A DNA stretch of 64,000 nucleotides, taken from Kryptolebias marmoratus. Lineage: Eukaryota > Chordata > Actinopteri > Cyprinodontiformes > Rivulidae. A program made the position numbers and the translations under genes. The number at the start of each line of letters is the position of its first letter. Positions within the stretch are counted from its first letter, which is position 1. Shown here one piece after another: positions 44,701-57,643 of this stretch. The notes below the pieces were generated by a model that made no database searches, had not been told where the DNA came from, and saw only the letters and a list, made by a program, of their open reading frames with translations. Where the stretch lies: the NCBI RefSeq assembly GCF_001649575.2, contig NC_051434.1, forward strand, positions 17,709,551 through 17,773,550, in the 5' to 3' direction.

Positions 44701-47700
44701 TTAACGCTCACTAAAGAATCCAGGCTCGTTGCTGTAAATAAAACCTGCTTCTATTATAAAGAAAAGTGGGGCAGAACCGTAAAAGATCGCCAAATAACTG
44801 TCGCCTACCTACTCGGAACATTTAAAAGATGCAACGGATGTTGTTGGAACTTCTTTATTGTTATTCTTTAAAAGCAGGAGTAGTTCTGACACTCTGAAGT
44901 GGGGTTCTTGACAAAGTTATGAACAGTTAATGTGTTGCCTGTTGTAGATAGCGCTTTGAACAACCTCAGTTTGGAGAAATGGAGTTTTAGTCAGGAATTG
45001 TTTTAAAGTAGCAATGATCTTCTTCTACCCCATCAATGCTGCCAATCTCCAAAACTTTATAGTGGTTCACGATTAAGAATAGTTAAGCCTTTCCTCTGCG
45101 TTTCTTTCACTTTAGATGTTCATTCTGGGAGCGACGTGAGATATGTTGTTCCAGTCTGCAGCTCACTGCTGTTGCTGCCGTTTCTGCTTGTAAATAATCA
45201 CAGAATTCAATGTAAAGAAATGTCACGTGAAATTTACCGCAATGTAAAAGTTCATAAAATAGTATTAGCACGAACTGCTGTGAAATCTTTGTGACTGGAA
45301 CCGTTTTAAGTCGACAACAATCCACTTTAACCTTAGCTGTGTTCAGACTAGACGTAGACAGGTAAGATGTGAACTGTTCACAACTCTAACACGAAATCCC
45401 ACTTCAAAATGTCTGAAGTATCCTTTTAAGACTTAAATGATAATAAAAGAAAAGTTTGATTTCCTGTTTATTGACCACTTAGTCACTTTAAGGTCGCCTA
45501 CACTGTGTCAAACAGTACCTGTGCCCCTACAGTCCACCATAATATCTGCTAACATATAAGAAGTATGGCTCAGGTTTAACACACATCTGTTTTAACCCCT
45601 CTGTGTCATCTTCACCCTTTTCAATGACATTCTTATGACACAGATCACTTTTTCCACCAGTTTGTGAAATATTTGCCATAATTTGGTACCATAACACAGT
45701 GACTTCTATCATTTTCTAGGCTGCATGTTGCTTTACAGCCAGAAGGTTGCAGGTTCAAAACCCGTCTCTGGCCTTTCTGTTCTCTCTCTGCGTGAGCGGG
45801 TTTTCTTTATTCCTGTTTCGTCTGTATATTTCTCAGAATATTTTGCTATTAAAAAAACCCAAGATCATTTAATATGATTCTTTCAATTAATATTGACAAA
45901 GATTGGTTGAAGGCACACGTGTCAAACTCGAGGCCCGCGGGCCGGATCCGGCCCCCAGGATAGCGTTTAGATTTCATCAGGTCCGGCCCTCTAGTCTGGG
46001 ACAGATCGAGACTCTGATTCTTGACTCTTATTTTGCTTTAAAAAACTGAGCATAAATAGTGAAGTTTTCTCTTGACAGTGACTTAGAAGCCAACAATATA
46101 TAGTTTTAATTTCTGTATGATCAGGTTTTTGTTGATGGCTTTTTAAAAAAAATCTGTTTTAATGTTAAAAAATTCATTTAAAAGCTGGGTGAGGTGTATG
46201 AAATGACTGCTGATGATGTGCTTTTTGAAGTTTGATCTATTTGTCTGTGTTCATTAAAGTATGTTTGCTCTAAATTCTGTATAATCTGTAACTGGGAAAA
46301 GGTCATTGATATTTCTATATGAATGATTTGATATATTACATATAAAACTAAGGTTAATTTATGTAATTTTTAATAAATATTGATTGTGGCCCTTGGCTAG
46401 GACCATATATTTAATTTTGGCCCCCTTGCGTCACCTGGTTTGACACCCCTGGTTTAAGTTTAAGTGGAACTGAGTTTGACTGCCTTGCTGTCAGGTCAGT
46501 GATGAAGATTCCTGTGTTTTCAACAACCCAAGGCATCACTTGTGCGGTTTTTTTCTTCTGTATGATCCTGTTTTGGGTCAGTTAATCATCTTGCCTGTTT
46601 ATGGACAAATATGTTTACAGTTGCCTCTTAGTTAAATCTGTTTTTCTATCTTTGCTCACGATCTGTGCTTGCTTCCATCCAGCTGCCTTAGCTAAAGGGA
46701 TCTCTGAGGTCGAACCTACAGTCGTGGCCCAAAACGGAGCACCACCCGGGAAGAAAAGCACTTCGGTCCTGTTACCAGAACTGGAGTACCGTGAAAAAGG
46801 GAAGGACAGTACAGCGAAAGAGCGGGAGGGTAAAAAACAAAACACAGTGGGAATCAATAACAACAGCATTATACAAGCACTGGACTCCAAACTACAGGAG
46901 ACAGAGTTTATTGAGAACTACGTGGGGACAAAGAGACTGAACAACGACTTGGCAGGAGAGAACACGCTCACTGACAGCAGCACACACATGACTTCGAAAG
47001 AGGAAATGGGGGGGACGGGGAAGAATTACAAAAACGCCAGCGGAGGTGGGGGCGGCAGTGGCGGCGGCGGCAACTCGTCCCCGAGAAACCACAGCTCTAC
47101 GAACGGCAGCCTCCCGTCGGGCTCGTCAGCCAGTAAGAACGAGAAGAAGCAGAAAGGCGCAGGGAGGGGCCAGAAGGATCCAGTGGAGAACTGCATCCCC
47201 AACAACCAGCTGGGCAAATCTGACACTCTCGTCCGGTAAGACCCGCTGTTTGAACGCTCCAACGTCCGCTCTGACCTTTGACACACAGCCTGGATCAGCT
47301 GTCTTTTCTTAAACCGGAATTATGGAGTGTAAACCTGCAACAGATTATAATGTGAGAATGCTGAGTCAGCTTTCACACTATTGTTTTCCTTTTTTTTATT
47401 TATTTGTACGTTTTTTTGCCAATTTAACTACTTCTGCGTACTTTGTTCTGTTTTAGCTGCTCTATCATTCAGAAAACGGGTGCTATGATTACCTTTTGAA
47501 ACTTTTATACTTTTCAAAAAATATTTAACTTTATTTACATATATTTTCCTCCAAGAAACACATTATAATCTCTTCAATTCCATCAAAACATTCTTAGTAA
47601 TTTGCTACTTTACTTTTGTTTTCTTATTCTACTTTATGCTTTCAGCTACAGTTTTGTTATTTTTAGCTTTTAATTAGCCTTTTGCTACTTTAGTTATTGC

Positions 47701-50700
47701 TTTTAGGTAACATTTTACTTTAGTTTAACTGTCCCATCTCAGTTTCAGCTTAAGTGAAGTCATTCATCACTCAGCACTCGTGCTGCCGTTTCTGTAGTCC
47801 ATTAAGGTGCGGTCGAATGTACCGAAGTGTCACACCCTCACCTTTTCTTCCAGAGTAGCTGCATGTGTTGTGAAGTTCCACGAGGAAACTTTTCCCCCCT
47901 GATGTTGTAACGCCGCGTTTCCTCACAGGCTGGAGCAGGATGTGAAGCGCCTGAAGGCCGATCTCCAGGCTAACAGGCAGCTGGAGTCGGAGCTGCGCAG
48001 CCAGGTGTCCTCTCTGAGCAGCCAGGACCGCAGCCTTCGCTCCGAACTGGGCCAGCTGCGACAGGACAACGAGCTGCTGCAGAACAAGTGCGTGCACGCA
48101 CAAACCTGCTGGCATTCTCAGAATCCAGCATCGTCTGAGCAACAGTTGTAGTAAAGTAGTTGATGTTTTTGATTCTTTTGAAGTCTTGGTAAGTCTAAAA
48201 AAGTTGTGCCTGAAGCACTAAAGTCAAAGTAAAATGGATGACTACAGTTTTCATTTTGTTTCTTGAGTGTAGCTCTAAAACTGATTCCAGTTTACGGTAC
48301 CTTTAGAAAGTATTCAGACCCCTTCAGTTTTTGCTGTTTTTAATGTTGCAGTCTGATGCTAAAGTAATTAAATTATTTTCTTCTCATTCTTCTTCACGTA
48401 GTACACCAGAATGAAGTGAAAACAGAATTTCAATCATTTTATTTTATTAAAAAAGAAAAACTGAAACATCAGAAGAATTCAGACTCTTACCTTACTACTG
48501 AGTTGGATCATATTTAGAGCAGTTCTAGCCTCGAGTCTTTTTAGGTTTGATGCAACAAACCTTGCCCACCTGGACTGGAGGATTTCCTATTATTCGTTTT
48601 AGTGCAGACTGTCAGTGGAGCCATTTTCAGGCCCCTCAGAGATGTTTGATATGCTTCAAGTCAGAGCTCTGACTGGGCCACTCTAGGACATTCACTGAGA
48701 TGTCCCTAAGCCACTCCTGTGTGTCTTCTCTGCGTGTCCTGGGTCCTTGTCATTGTCTCGGTCCAGTTTGAGGTCCTGAACACTTGAACAGGATTTCATT
48801 GAGGATATCTCTGTACTTTGCTCCATTCAGCATACCTTCAACCCTGACCAGTCTTCCAGTGCTTGCTTATGGGAAAAAAAAACCCCGCAGCATGATGCTG
48901 CTACCACCATGCTTCACTGTGGGGACTGTATTGAGCAGGTGATGAGCAGAGCCAGGTTTCCTCCTGACATAATGATAGAATTATAGACAAACAGTTCAAT
49001 TTTGGTTCCTTCAGAAAAGGGAAAGTTCCTCAGAGTCTGAGAGTCCTTTAAAACTGAGGAGATGCTTCTGTTTAACCACTCTGCCATAAAGCCCAGATCA
49101 CTGGAGGTCTGCAGTTCTGGTTGTTCCTCTGGAAGTTACTCCCATCTCCACACAGGATCTCTGAAGCTCAGTTAGTGATCATTAGGTTCTCAGTCACCTC
49201 TCTGACAGAGACCCTTCTCCTCTGATTGCTCAGTCTGGTGACCAGCTCTTGGAGGAGTCCTAGTTGAGCCAAGCTTCTTCTATTTTTCTATTTGAGAATC
49301 ATGGAGGCCACTAAGCTCTTGGGGATCTTTTAATACAATGGAATTTTTTTCATTAGCTTTTCTGATCTGTGCCTTTCATAAATCCTATCTCTGCATGTAG
49401 ACTTTTCAAATCATGTCCAATCAAGTTTAATTTTTCACAGGTGGACTCCTATCAAGGTGTAGAAAGAGAGAGAAAGGGAAGGTAGCTGAAGTAATTTTCT
49501 AGTGTTGCTAAAGGTCTGAATACTTGTGAAAATGTTTCAGTTTTGTATTTTAATAAATTTACAGAATTGTGTAAAATTGTGTTTTGTCATTATGAGGCTC
49601 CAAGTGTAGATCAACGAGGTAAAAACAGAATTTAAACAATCGTATCGTCGAGCTGCAATGTCACAAAAAACCCTCACGAAAAGTGAGGAGGGTCTGACTG
49701 CTTTCTGAAGCCACTGTATGTGAAACAATCCTAACGCAGCTAAGGTGACAACATTCTCTGCCCTTTAGGCTCCACAGTGCCGTCCAGGCGAAGCAGAAGG
49801 ATAAGCAGACAATATCCCAACTGGAGAAGAGGCTGAAGGCAGAGCAGGAAGCCCGAGCTCTAGCTGAGAAGCAGCTGGCTGAGGAGAGGAAGAGGAAGAA
49901 GATGGAGGAGGCCACTGCAGCCAGAGCGGTAGCTTTAGCAGCCGCAACAAGGTACAGATCTACATGTTCTTCATAGCTGGGTTAGCGGTTTCCAGTCTTT
50001 TAAAAAGTGTGGGGTTTTTATTGTTGTTGTTTTCTCATCTGTGCAACAGAGTGGAATCCACTGATTCCCTTCGAGGTCGTATTAGAGAGCTGGAGACGGA
50101 GTGCAAGAAGCTCAGCATGGACATGAAGCTTAAAGAGGAGCAGATTAGAGATCTGGAGGGCAAGTGTCAGGTGAGACTGAATAAAGACTAGTGAAGTGCC
50201 TCCGAGGCGTTCTAATCTGCAGTTAAAGTGTACGTTCAGTTTACCGGAACGTGCCACTGATTTGCCAATTAAACACAAAGTTCTCTTGTCATTTTTCTTG
50301 TCTGCCTCTGTTTGATTCCTGACACACGAAGGAGCTGCGCAAGTACAAAGAGAATGAAAAAGACACAGAGGTGCTGATGTCGGCGCTGTCGGCCATGCAG
50401 GAGAAGACCCAACACCTGGAGAACAGCCTCAGTGCTGAGACCAGGATCAAACTGGACCTGTTCTCTGCACTGGGGGATGCAAAAAGGCAGCTGGAAATAG
50501 CACAAGGTAGGTGCCACGGGTCCCAATTCAGTAATTCTCACTAAAAGGCAGTTTTTAAATTAATATCGTAGTGCATTGTGTTTATGGGGTTTGCAACAAA
50601 TTATTTGTGGATGATAGGCTCTCAAACTGTAAAAAACTAAATAAATAGAAGTATAAACTGAAAACTATTGACTTCTAATAAAAATTCAGTTCAAACTGTT

Positions 50701-53700
50701 GCTTAAACCTGAATAAATAGCAGAGCTACCAACACAAATAAAGAATAAAACCACTTATTTTAGGCACATTATGACCTCTCAGAGTAGAGAGCTGGGGAGA
50801 GTAAATGACAGCTCGTAGAATAAGTTCAGAATATCCCTTTACCTTCTGATGTGTGGAAATCCCCTTTTTATATGAGTAAGAAAGGTTGGAATTACCCTCA
50901 GTTTTGAAAATTGTAGTTCAGCATGCACACAAGTACATATGTTTTGAAATTGAACATGTGACCGTATAGAAAATGAAAACCTCAACTTATTCAGCATTAT
51001 GTCACGTTTAGTAGATATAAAAAGGAATAGTGTTGTGAAAAACTTGCATTCAAACCTTGTTTTGGTTGTTTGCAGTCAGACCATTTAAATGTTTCTGATG
51101 ATGTTTTTTTTTTGTTTGTTTGTTTTATTTTCTGACTATTATTAGCAGAAAAAGCTCAGGTCACATTAATTCACTCCAAACAATGATTCAGCTTCAGTAA
51201 AGGTTTCAGGGAATCAGGTGTATTAGAAGATTAGTTGTTCTTTTCATAGAAACAATTACGACTTTACAGCTTCTTTCATGTTGTGACCATTAACTTAATG
51301 TTAGTTTGGAGCAAAAGTTTAACAAATAGCTTTTAGCACACAGTCTATTGAAAGTTTTGTACAAAACTGGTAACTTCATATATTTTTCCAAAACAATTTG
51401 GCCCTAGTTGTTCTACATTTCTATAAAATTACATTAAAATCAATTCCTGATTTTAATCCTTTTAAACAAACAAATGAAGAAACTGTTGCATAAACCCTTG
51501 TGATTTAGCTGAATTTTAAAAAAACGGAACGTAGAAAAACACTGCCTACTCACTGGTGGAGTCTCTGGAGAACTTTTACCCCTTTAACTTTATCTGGAAA
51601 AATTATATTTTGAGCAAAAGAAACATCAAATGACCCATGAAACACCGCTTTTCACACACAGACTCTTCAGAAGACAGCCTGAGCAAACAAATTAAGATCC
51701 TAACCATCTTCAAAGTGCCTGTCATTTCTGAGAGAGGACTAGCTTTGGTAATCTGGCTAACAGAAAGAAAGCCCGGCTTTGTTGAACTTGTTTCATGGCA
51801 CACTTTTCTGGTATGTGTTCTCTTGATCACTGAGCGCCAGAGATTTTATTTTATTTTATTTTTTCGTACGTTGCGGTTTTTGACAAAATTTTGTCATGAT
51901 TGAACAATGACACCGCTACTCTCTCTATAACCTACACGGCTTATTAGAAAGTGGCTGGATTGCAGGAAATTTATATTTTTAAAAAAAACTTCAGGACAAA
52001 GGCAAACATAAAGGCTTCAGCATACTCCATAAGAAGTCACAAAGTCGGTTGGCGGTCACGTGGTTGCGAGCCGTTCGTTTTCTCACACACCTTTCATCGT
52101 CTACGAGACACTCTGATCAGAACTCCCAGGAAGCTCCTCCCTCCTCCTGCAGCATTAAAACGGGTTTCTTCCCGCCGGCTTCTCAGCTCTCCTGTCCTTG
52201 TACCAACCAGACATTATTAATTAGACTGAGACAGTACACGCTGTTTGACATCTGCAAATTCGACGGTGCGTAATAATAATGAGCGGCCTATGCTGCCCGG
52301 CCGAGGCGCACTTCCTCCCGGCCACCACAGCCACTAAGAGCCGCCTGTGTCTCCTCGCTGTCTTTTTAAGCTCGTAGGTTTCTAAGTTTTGCTGGAACAG
52401 TCGTAAAGACAGCTGTATTTTCTAACAGCCTCCAGCTGTTTCTCAACGGAGCAGCAGAAGCAAAATGGCTCCATTAAAGCTCACCGGCTTTTAAGCATAA
52501 ACAACTTCTGACCAATAACACGACAATCAGAGCAAACCCCTGTGAGAAAAGCTTCGGCCAGGACCTTGTGTCGAGAAGGGGCGGACGAAGCTGCTACACA
52601 AAACAAAAATGACGCAATTTTCGTCACGCAACCACCCGAATGAGAGCCGACTTCGTGACTTCTCATGGAGGATGCATCCTTATCAGGCTCTGTCCGTTAG
52701 GAGCACATTCTCACGACTGTACTAACATGCGAGCTCGTGATCGCACCACCCCATGTGCACGAATCCTGGATGCAGGATGCAGCTACAGGATGCAGCTACC
52801 ACAACCACACCCTGACGCCATAATGCCACTGTCACGAGCCGCTAAAAACACTTCAGAACCATTTAACCAGACCAGCTGGATAAAGATGTCTCCTCCACCA
52901 ACCTGACTGTGATGCAGAAAGAAGTGAAACTTCTTCTGGAACTCCTCAGTTGCATGTCTCTCAGGAAAAGGAACTTAATATTAACAACAAGCCTGAGCTA
53001 ACACCCTGTCCCTGCAGTTACCAGAACAGATAACTAGTCAGTCACTCTGGTGGTGATGTGCTAAATCTGCATCTACCTGGCACAAACTCATTCTGAAACG
53101 GATACTGCTAGTATAAAACACAGAGAAACCCATATATTGAAATATTGTAATATAACCCATGATTTGACTAAATCTGTGTTTTTAAATTTCTTGGGGCATG
53201 AGGTCTGGGTCTGAAGCCCTAAATGTCCCAGTCTAACCACACCGATGAGTTCAGCCTCACTGTGGAGAAGGTTAAGCATCATTCAACAACACGAAGGGGG
53301 GGTTTCTATGCAGAACTTCAACCACATCCACCCTTCCTCCCCCCTCATCCATGCCTGCCCATGATGAGAACAATTCCTCTCCTGCTTTGTGTCGACAGTA
53401 AAAGGCAAATGAAGGACAACTGAGCGATTTTAATTGTTGCAGCTCCATGGTAAGAGCTTTGCCGTAACTCACTTGGATGGGTGTCATATGATGGCGTTGT
53501 ACCTGAGGCGACCAAGCCACACCAGTGCACACAAGTCCCATATAATGGATCCACGGGCCTCGATAATAAACCGGCACAACCTTGCTTCAGGAGTTGTGTG
53601 CACGCGCAAAACCAATGTGGATTTACTGCGCTCGATCACCCGTAACGGCGAGTCCACTACGTTCTTAAAACGAGACCTTCCCAAGATCCTGCAAAGCCCA

Positions 53701-54132
53701 CCTGTGTTCTGGCTGTAGTCAGGTCTTTATCCTGCGTAAAGGGGGGCTAATTTCCTACTTGTGTTACTAATATTTGAGCACAAATAGTTTGGCCTTATGA
53801 AGTTCCCAGTCTTATGCAGTTTTTTTTTTTTGTTGTAAAGTCTTTTAGTCGGATTGAATTCGGGGATGAGATCTCCACTCGTCTGTTGGCGCCTCTGTTG
53901 AAAACCTCTGTTTCCCGTGTCTCATTCAGGCCAGATCCACCAGAGGGAGCAGGAGATCGCAGAGCTGAAGCAGAAGATAGCAGAGGTGATGGCCGTGATG
54001 CCCAGCCTGTCCTACTCCTCAGACGGCAGCAACCTGAGCCCCGTCACCCCCCACTACTCCTCCAAGTTCATGGACAATAGTCCCTCCTCCCTGGACCCCA
54101 ACGCCTCAGTCTACCAGCCCCTCAAAAAGTGA
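38734..54132 (+). CDS. maco1: Macoilin (MACO1/TMEM57), eleven coding exons, complete
   Basis: Macoilin is a conserved multipass membrane protein of the rough ER and nuclear envelope in neurons; worm MACO-1 controls neuronal excitability. Exons: 38734-38813, 41444-41585, 41697-41823, 44113-44236, 44332-44510, 46683-47235, 47929-48087, 49769-49951, 50050-50170, 50332-50506 and 53930-54132. They sum to 2046 nt, giving 681 residues (human 664). All introns are GT-AG and all phases agree. The protein starts MKRRNADCSKLRRPLKRNRI. Hydrophobic segments lie near residues 28-50, 75-112, 120-140 and 158-175. A low-complexity linker with a Gly-rich run near 337-348 follows. Heptad-rich coiled coils cover about 402-640, and the end is DPNASVYQPLKK. 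Exon 6 (linker) is the least conserved and longest exon. The gene is head to head with srfbp1 and upstream of ldlrap1. A second maco1 paralogue may exist in teleosts, so maco1a versus maco1b is not decided. Confidence 0.97.
39665..39990 (-). repeat. Family R repeat in maco1 intron 1
   Basis: AGCTTGAAGTATGTGTTGCG, AAGCCATTTTTGTGTTGGTT, TATCTTGAACTCGGTTGACT and CATCCAGTGATTACGTCC form one minus-oriented unit. Confidence 0.7.
40105..40591. mobile_element. Composite MITE with vestigial MADF reading frame, copy A
   Basis: The left end carries CTATAAGGCGCACTTAAAAG and the right end carries its inverted counterpart, GTGCGCCCTATAGTGCGGAA. Inside, GCATTAAGGCTCAGTTATAG resembles the start of a Harbinger-type terminus. 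A minus-strand frame from 40446 encodes MDDFDALVELVAMYQHLYDP then SMRDHKDN, which fits the N-terminal half of a MADF domain, before decaying. Confidence 0.7.
41924..43670 (-). mobile_element. Tc1-like element in maco1 intron 3, host of a nested MITE
   Basis: The left end ATACACTATACTGCCAGAAG and the right end, read inverted as ATACACACTACATATCCAAA, bound a dead transposase. Around 43030-43200 the minus strand retains GGGRIMVWACFSGVGLS. It interrupts a family R unit: TGTTACCAAA lies before it and CATGAAGCACTGGACAAAC after it. A MITE at 42358-43004 interrupts it in turn. Confidence 0.85.
42358..43004. mobile_element. Nested MITE with 3-bp TAA target duplication
   Basis: Termini TGCCCCTTTTACACGGACCC (left) and, inverted, TGCCTCTTTTACATGGACCC (right) are 23-bp inverted repeats. 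The flanks are TAA at 42355-42357 and TAA at 43005-43007, the duplication expected of a PIF/Harbinger-type transposition. No transposase lies inside; an open minus-strand frame at 42598-42912 is unassigned. Confidence 0.8.
43671..43860 (+). repeat. Family R repeat, right part
   Basis: CATGAAGCACTGGACAAACT, AATTCAAGATGGCTGCCACA and GTAGCCGAGAGTCACTC. It is the downstream half of the unit split by the Tc1-like element; the upstream stub is at about 41895-41923. Confidence 0.75.
45719..45850 (+). repeat. tRNA-derived SINE-like fragment
   Basis: Contains a box-B-like GGTTCAAAACCC at about 45751 preceded by CAGCCAGAAGGTTGCA, followed by the CTCTGCGTGAGCGGGTTTTC tail seen in many teleost interspersed repeats. 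A functional tRNA fold cannot be formed. Confidence 0.5.
45914..46451. mobile_element. hAT (Charlie-type) non-autonomous element
   Basis: The left terminus CACACGTGTCAAACTCGAGG and right terminus, inverted as CAGGGGTGTCAAACCAGGTG, are typical of the abundant vertebrate hAT ends. The flanks GTTGAAGG and GTTTAAGT agree at six of eight positions, a decayed 8-bp duplication. It lies in maco1 intron 5. Confidence 0.85.
48295..49740 (-). mobile_element. Tc1-like element with long terminal inverted repeats
   Basis: The left end TTTAGAAAGTATTCAGACCC and right end, inverted as TTCAGAAAGCAGTCAGACCC, begin terminal repeats of about 200 bp, each with a second AGTATTCAGACC-like motif inside, as in IR/DR Tc1 elements. 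The interior holds the complement of a dead transposase. It fills maco1 intron 7. Confidence 0.85.
52019..52682. mobile_element. MITE in maco1 intron 10
   Basis: The left end CATACTCCATAAGAAGTCAC and the right end, inverted as CATCCTCCATGAGAAGTCAC, continue as similar sequence for about 30 bp. No coding potential inside. Superfamily not assigned. Confidence 0.7.
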
Positions 54133-56105
54133 CTCTTTTTGTCAGACAGAACTTGATCCCTTTTTTTTAATTATAATTTTATGTTGCTGTCAGTTCCCCT
54201 TTGGGTTGTTTTTAGGTTGACTAGGCCCTGACAAGTTTTTGCACTTAGCACAGACCGACACACAACTCCTCCATATCCGTACATGAGGGTTTTTTGGTTT
54301 TTTTTTTGTCTCTTTGTTTGGAGGAGGTGCGGTTCTTCTACAAGAACTATTATTTTGAAGGAGTCGTGTACAATCGGTTGGCCAAATGTCTCCTGAAGAG
54401 CCATCAAGCATCGCTTCACGTCAGTCCTCTTTACAGTGTGAAACACCCCCCACCCCACCCCTCCACCCCACCCAACAGCCACTTTTTCTTCTACAGTAAA
54501 CTCACGCCCAGGTGTTTCGGTTTCTCAAGAAATCTATTGACTTTTTCTCCAAGATAGGAGGCATGTTTTCCGTTCCGGACGTGAATCAGAAGTTCGCCTG
54601 TAAAGTACAGCCCTGTAAGAGATACACGAATGTAAAACTGTTCATGTTTTGATATCAGCATTAACCTAATCAGTGATTGTTTGTTTGTATCGTTTCAGTT
54701 CGACAATGTGCATTTATTCTGAAATCGTGATATTGAGCAGATACTCGTTTGCTGTGTTCCTCAGATACAGTATAGTCGCTTAATACAGGAATAATAGAGT
54801 CTCCGGGGTTAACAGGAAGCGGATGGAGCAGATGCGGTTTCACCCTTAAAGAAAATTACTGCTAGATTGGATTTGGCACTGCCAAAAATGTTACTTTCCC
54901 GTTCACTTGTTTGCCGAAGACACTTCTCATTTCTGGACCAAATTGGGACCCGTTAGGCCATATCGTTCCTTGGATTTAATGATGTCGAGGTAACTAGTCG
55001 TTACCGTAATTTGCAGATGTTAACAGTGCCTTGCAGTTTCTTCTTTTTAATATCCAGAGTTCACTTTTTTTTTTTTTTTAATGATTTTCTTCTTCTTCTC
55101 CATCCTGGGATTTAGCTTCGAAGCGGCTCTTCTCTCACTGGCTCCGATAACGCCTGTTTTTTTTTTTGTTTGTTTGTTTTCTTTTATTAAAAGGTTGCTC
55201 ACATTATCAGTATTGAAAGGCAGAAACACAAGGGTCTCACGTTTAATCCTCGTGCAGACTTTAAAGGGAAAAAAAAAAAACACTGGACAAGTCCTTTCAC
55301 ACGACGTAGGCTCGTTACGCCAAGCGCCAACCCAAACTGATTGTTGATTCTCATGCCCTCCGGCTGGCATTTTTGTTTACAACAATGTACATTATCTCGC
55401 TGAGGAATGTTTCCTTTGCTTATTTAATTTCAGTTCTTAAGTGCCAAGTGTTAATGTTCGGTTTCCATCCGTACTTTGATTGATGTAGCTAGCATAATGT
55501 TTGCAGAAGCGTGCTGTTCTTTTATTTGTCGATAGAGCATATTTGGACGATGTTGTGTTTACAAGGTTCTAGGGCTGATCACGGTGAAGCAGCAGACAGT
55601 CGAGTAGGACTGATTGTGCCATTTGCACTTTTTAATTTATTTTTAGACCTTTTTTTTATTGAATGGCACTTATGTAATATTTCCCAGAATTTTAGTTGTT
55701 TCCTGATACATTTTTTTTAAATTTTATTTAAAAAAAAAAAAAAAAAAAAAAGAACAGGAAAGATTCTGTGAATGTGTTGTGTAGGAAAAAAGGTTATCCC
55801 TGAACCATTTGACCATGCTGTGCTGTCACGTCGCCTACCTGAGGAAAAAAAAAACTGAAAAAAAAAACCGAAGTATTGTTTGTGGATCGCTCTTGCATTG
55901 TGAATTGAGTTCTCGAGTTGCTTTTTACAAGTTTGTGTTAAAGAAAGAGAGGGGGGGGGGACCAACAAAAAAAAACAGGTTTAAAAAGTGCTTTGTTTTA
56001 ACTTTTTATTGTTCCACCATGTTTATTTTCTTTACTCAAAGTGATGGTGGCCGTGTCACACGTTTCACTTTGATTTTTCACCATTAAAGAAAGTCTTGCT
56101 GGTGG
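54133..56105 (+). other. maco1: maco1 3' UTR with ATTAAA poly(A) signal at 56083-56088
   Basis: Following the stop at 54130-54132 is about 2 kb of T-rich, mostly unique sequence without a transposon signature, unlike the introns. It contains long A and T runs, for example an A run near 55731-55750. The first good terminal signal is ATTAAA at 56083-56088, followed within 25 bases by GT-rich sequence. The end is inferred from this signal. Confidence 0.65.
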
Positions 56106-56404
56106 CAACGCAAGCTGTCGAGTCTGTCATTACCCCACGTGTCTCCCTCAGTCACCATCAGCATCAGGGCCCTCTAACGACCGATTTCAGCTGATCTCTT
56201 TCCAGGTTGGAGTGATGAATCAGTTACAATTTTTAAAGATGGGAACTGGGTGAACAAGATTAGCTTTATTTCCTCTAATCCGCACAGAGTCCAAATTATA
56301 CTCGCAGGCTCCAATTACACACTTTTTGGAGCCGTCAACAAGCTTCTGGCATAATTCTGGCTGAAACTTTGACCAGTCTTTTTGGCAGAATTGGTAGAGT
56401 TACA

Positions 56405-56907
56405 TTACCGTATTTTACAGACTATAAGGCGCACTTAAAAGATTTCAGTTTTCTCAAAAAACGACAGTGCGGAGAGCCTTATATATGTAAGAAGTTGTAA
56501 TGTTTTAGTACGACTTTGGTAAACTACAAAGCTGCACCGCTCGCAGCATTAAGGCTCAGGTATAGTCGCGCAGGGCTCCGTGCACGGCGTGCGGTGTAGG
56601 TGTTTGTACTTGACGCTTACGTTGGTGCAGTATTCTTCCGTGAGTTTTGAACCGTTCGATTATCTTTGTGATCTCTCATGGAGGGATCATATAAATGCTG
56701 ATACAGGCGAACCAGCTCCGCTAGAGCACCGAAATCGTCCATTTCGATTGGAGCGTGGCGCACTCGGTCTGCGCGAAGTTACATGAATTGGGAGGCGCGC
56801 CTTATAGTCTGATGAGCTTTATATATGACAAAAATTAGAAAATGGACCATTCATTGACAGTGCGTTTTATAATCCGGTGCGCCCTTTAGTGCGGAAAATA
56901 TGATAAG
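56405..56907. mobile_element. Composite MITE with vestigial MADF reading frame, copy B
   Basis: The same arrangement as the copy at 40105-40591: ACTATAAGGCGCACTTAAAA at the left, GTGCGCCCTTTAGTGCGGAA at the right, and a minus-strand frame from 56742 beginning MDDFGALAELVRLYQHLYDP then SMRDHKDNR. Shared boundaries show that the composite moved as one unit. Confidence 0.75.
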
Positions 56908-57600
56908 TTTGTTTTCTTGGCACAAGCACAGTTCACAAAATGCCCCCCCGCTTCATCCAATCAGGAGCCAGCTCTGATATGTTTGTCCCGCTGGAACACC
57001 CAACTGTTTCCTAGTCTCAGTCGTCTAGCTGTTGATTTGACGTACATTTTGAGAAATTTCCAGGTAGTCGTCCTTTTTCAGTATTCAGTCCACTTTGTGC
57101 AATGAACCTGTACCGTAGCATGATGCTACCATCGCTGTGCTTGGCAGCTGGTAGGGTGTTCTTAGGTTTGACAGCCTCATCTAGACTCTTCCACTTTCTC
57201 ACTGTAAGCCAAATGACTTAATCTTTGTCCCGTCTGACCATAAAACTTTTCTCCAGAAGATATTTGGGTTGTTCATGTGAGCAGCAGCGCACTTTTCTTT
57301 TTCTTTTGCCATAGTGATGTAAAACTGGCTTCAAAGAGAAGGTGTTCCAGTTCATAGCAGACTTGAGCCTTAGCTCCTGGGTTGTTCCTAAACATCCTAA
57401 CCAATTTGCTCTCCTTGGACTTTCCCCATGGTCTGAGTATTAATCAGTCCAATAGGTGCTGTTAAACACATCCTCTTTATGCTGGCAAAGAGAAACTACC
57501 AGCTGCAGTCAGTCACGTTCACTAACAAGAAGTTAACACACCTTGTCAAGTTTAGACAATGTAGAACCTTCAGCACCATTTATTAAAACATTTAAGTGGA
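56908..57600 (-). mobile_element. Tc1-like fragment, different family
   Basis: GTAGCATGATGCTACCATCG near 57115 and GTCCCGTCTGACCATAAAAC near 57227 are complements of Tc1-type transposase segments found in many fish repeats. Termini not defined. Confidence 0.5.
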
Positions 57601-57643
57601 TAAACGTCCATGCAGACTCAGTTTAGTTTATACAGTATGTCCT

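Noticed and set aside
45751..45762. Possible tRNA gene (box-B-like GGTTCAAAACCC)
   Set aside because: No box A at the correct spacing and no cloverleaf; it is a SINE-like fragment.
53272..53718. Overlapping ORFs in maco1 intron 10
   Set aside because: No exon-like boundaries fit the macoilin frame and no protein family is recognised; the macoilin sequence is already complete without them.
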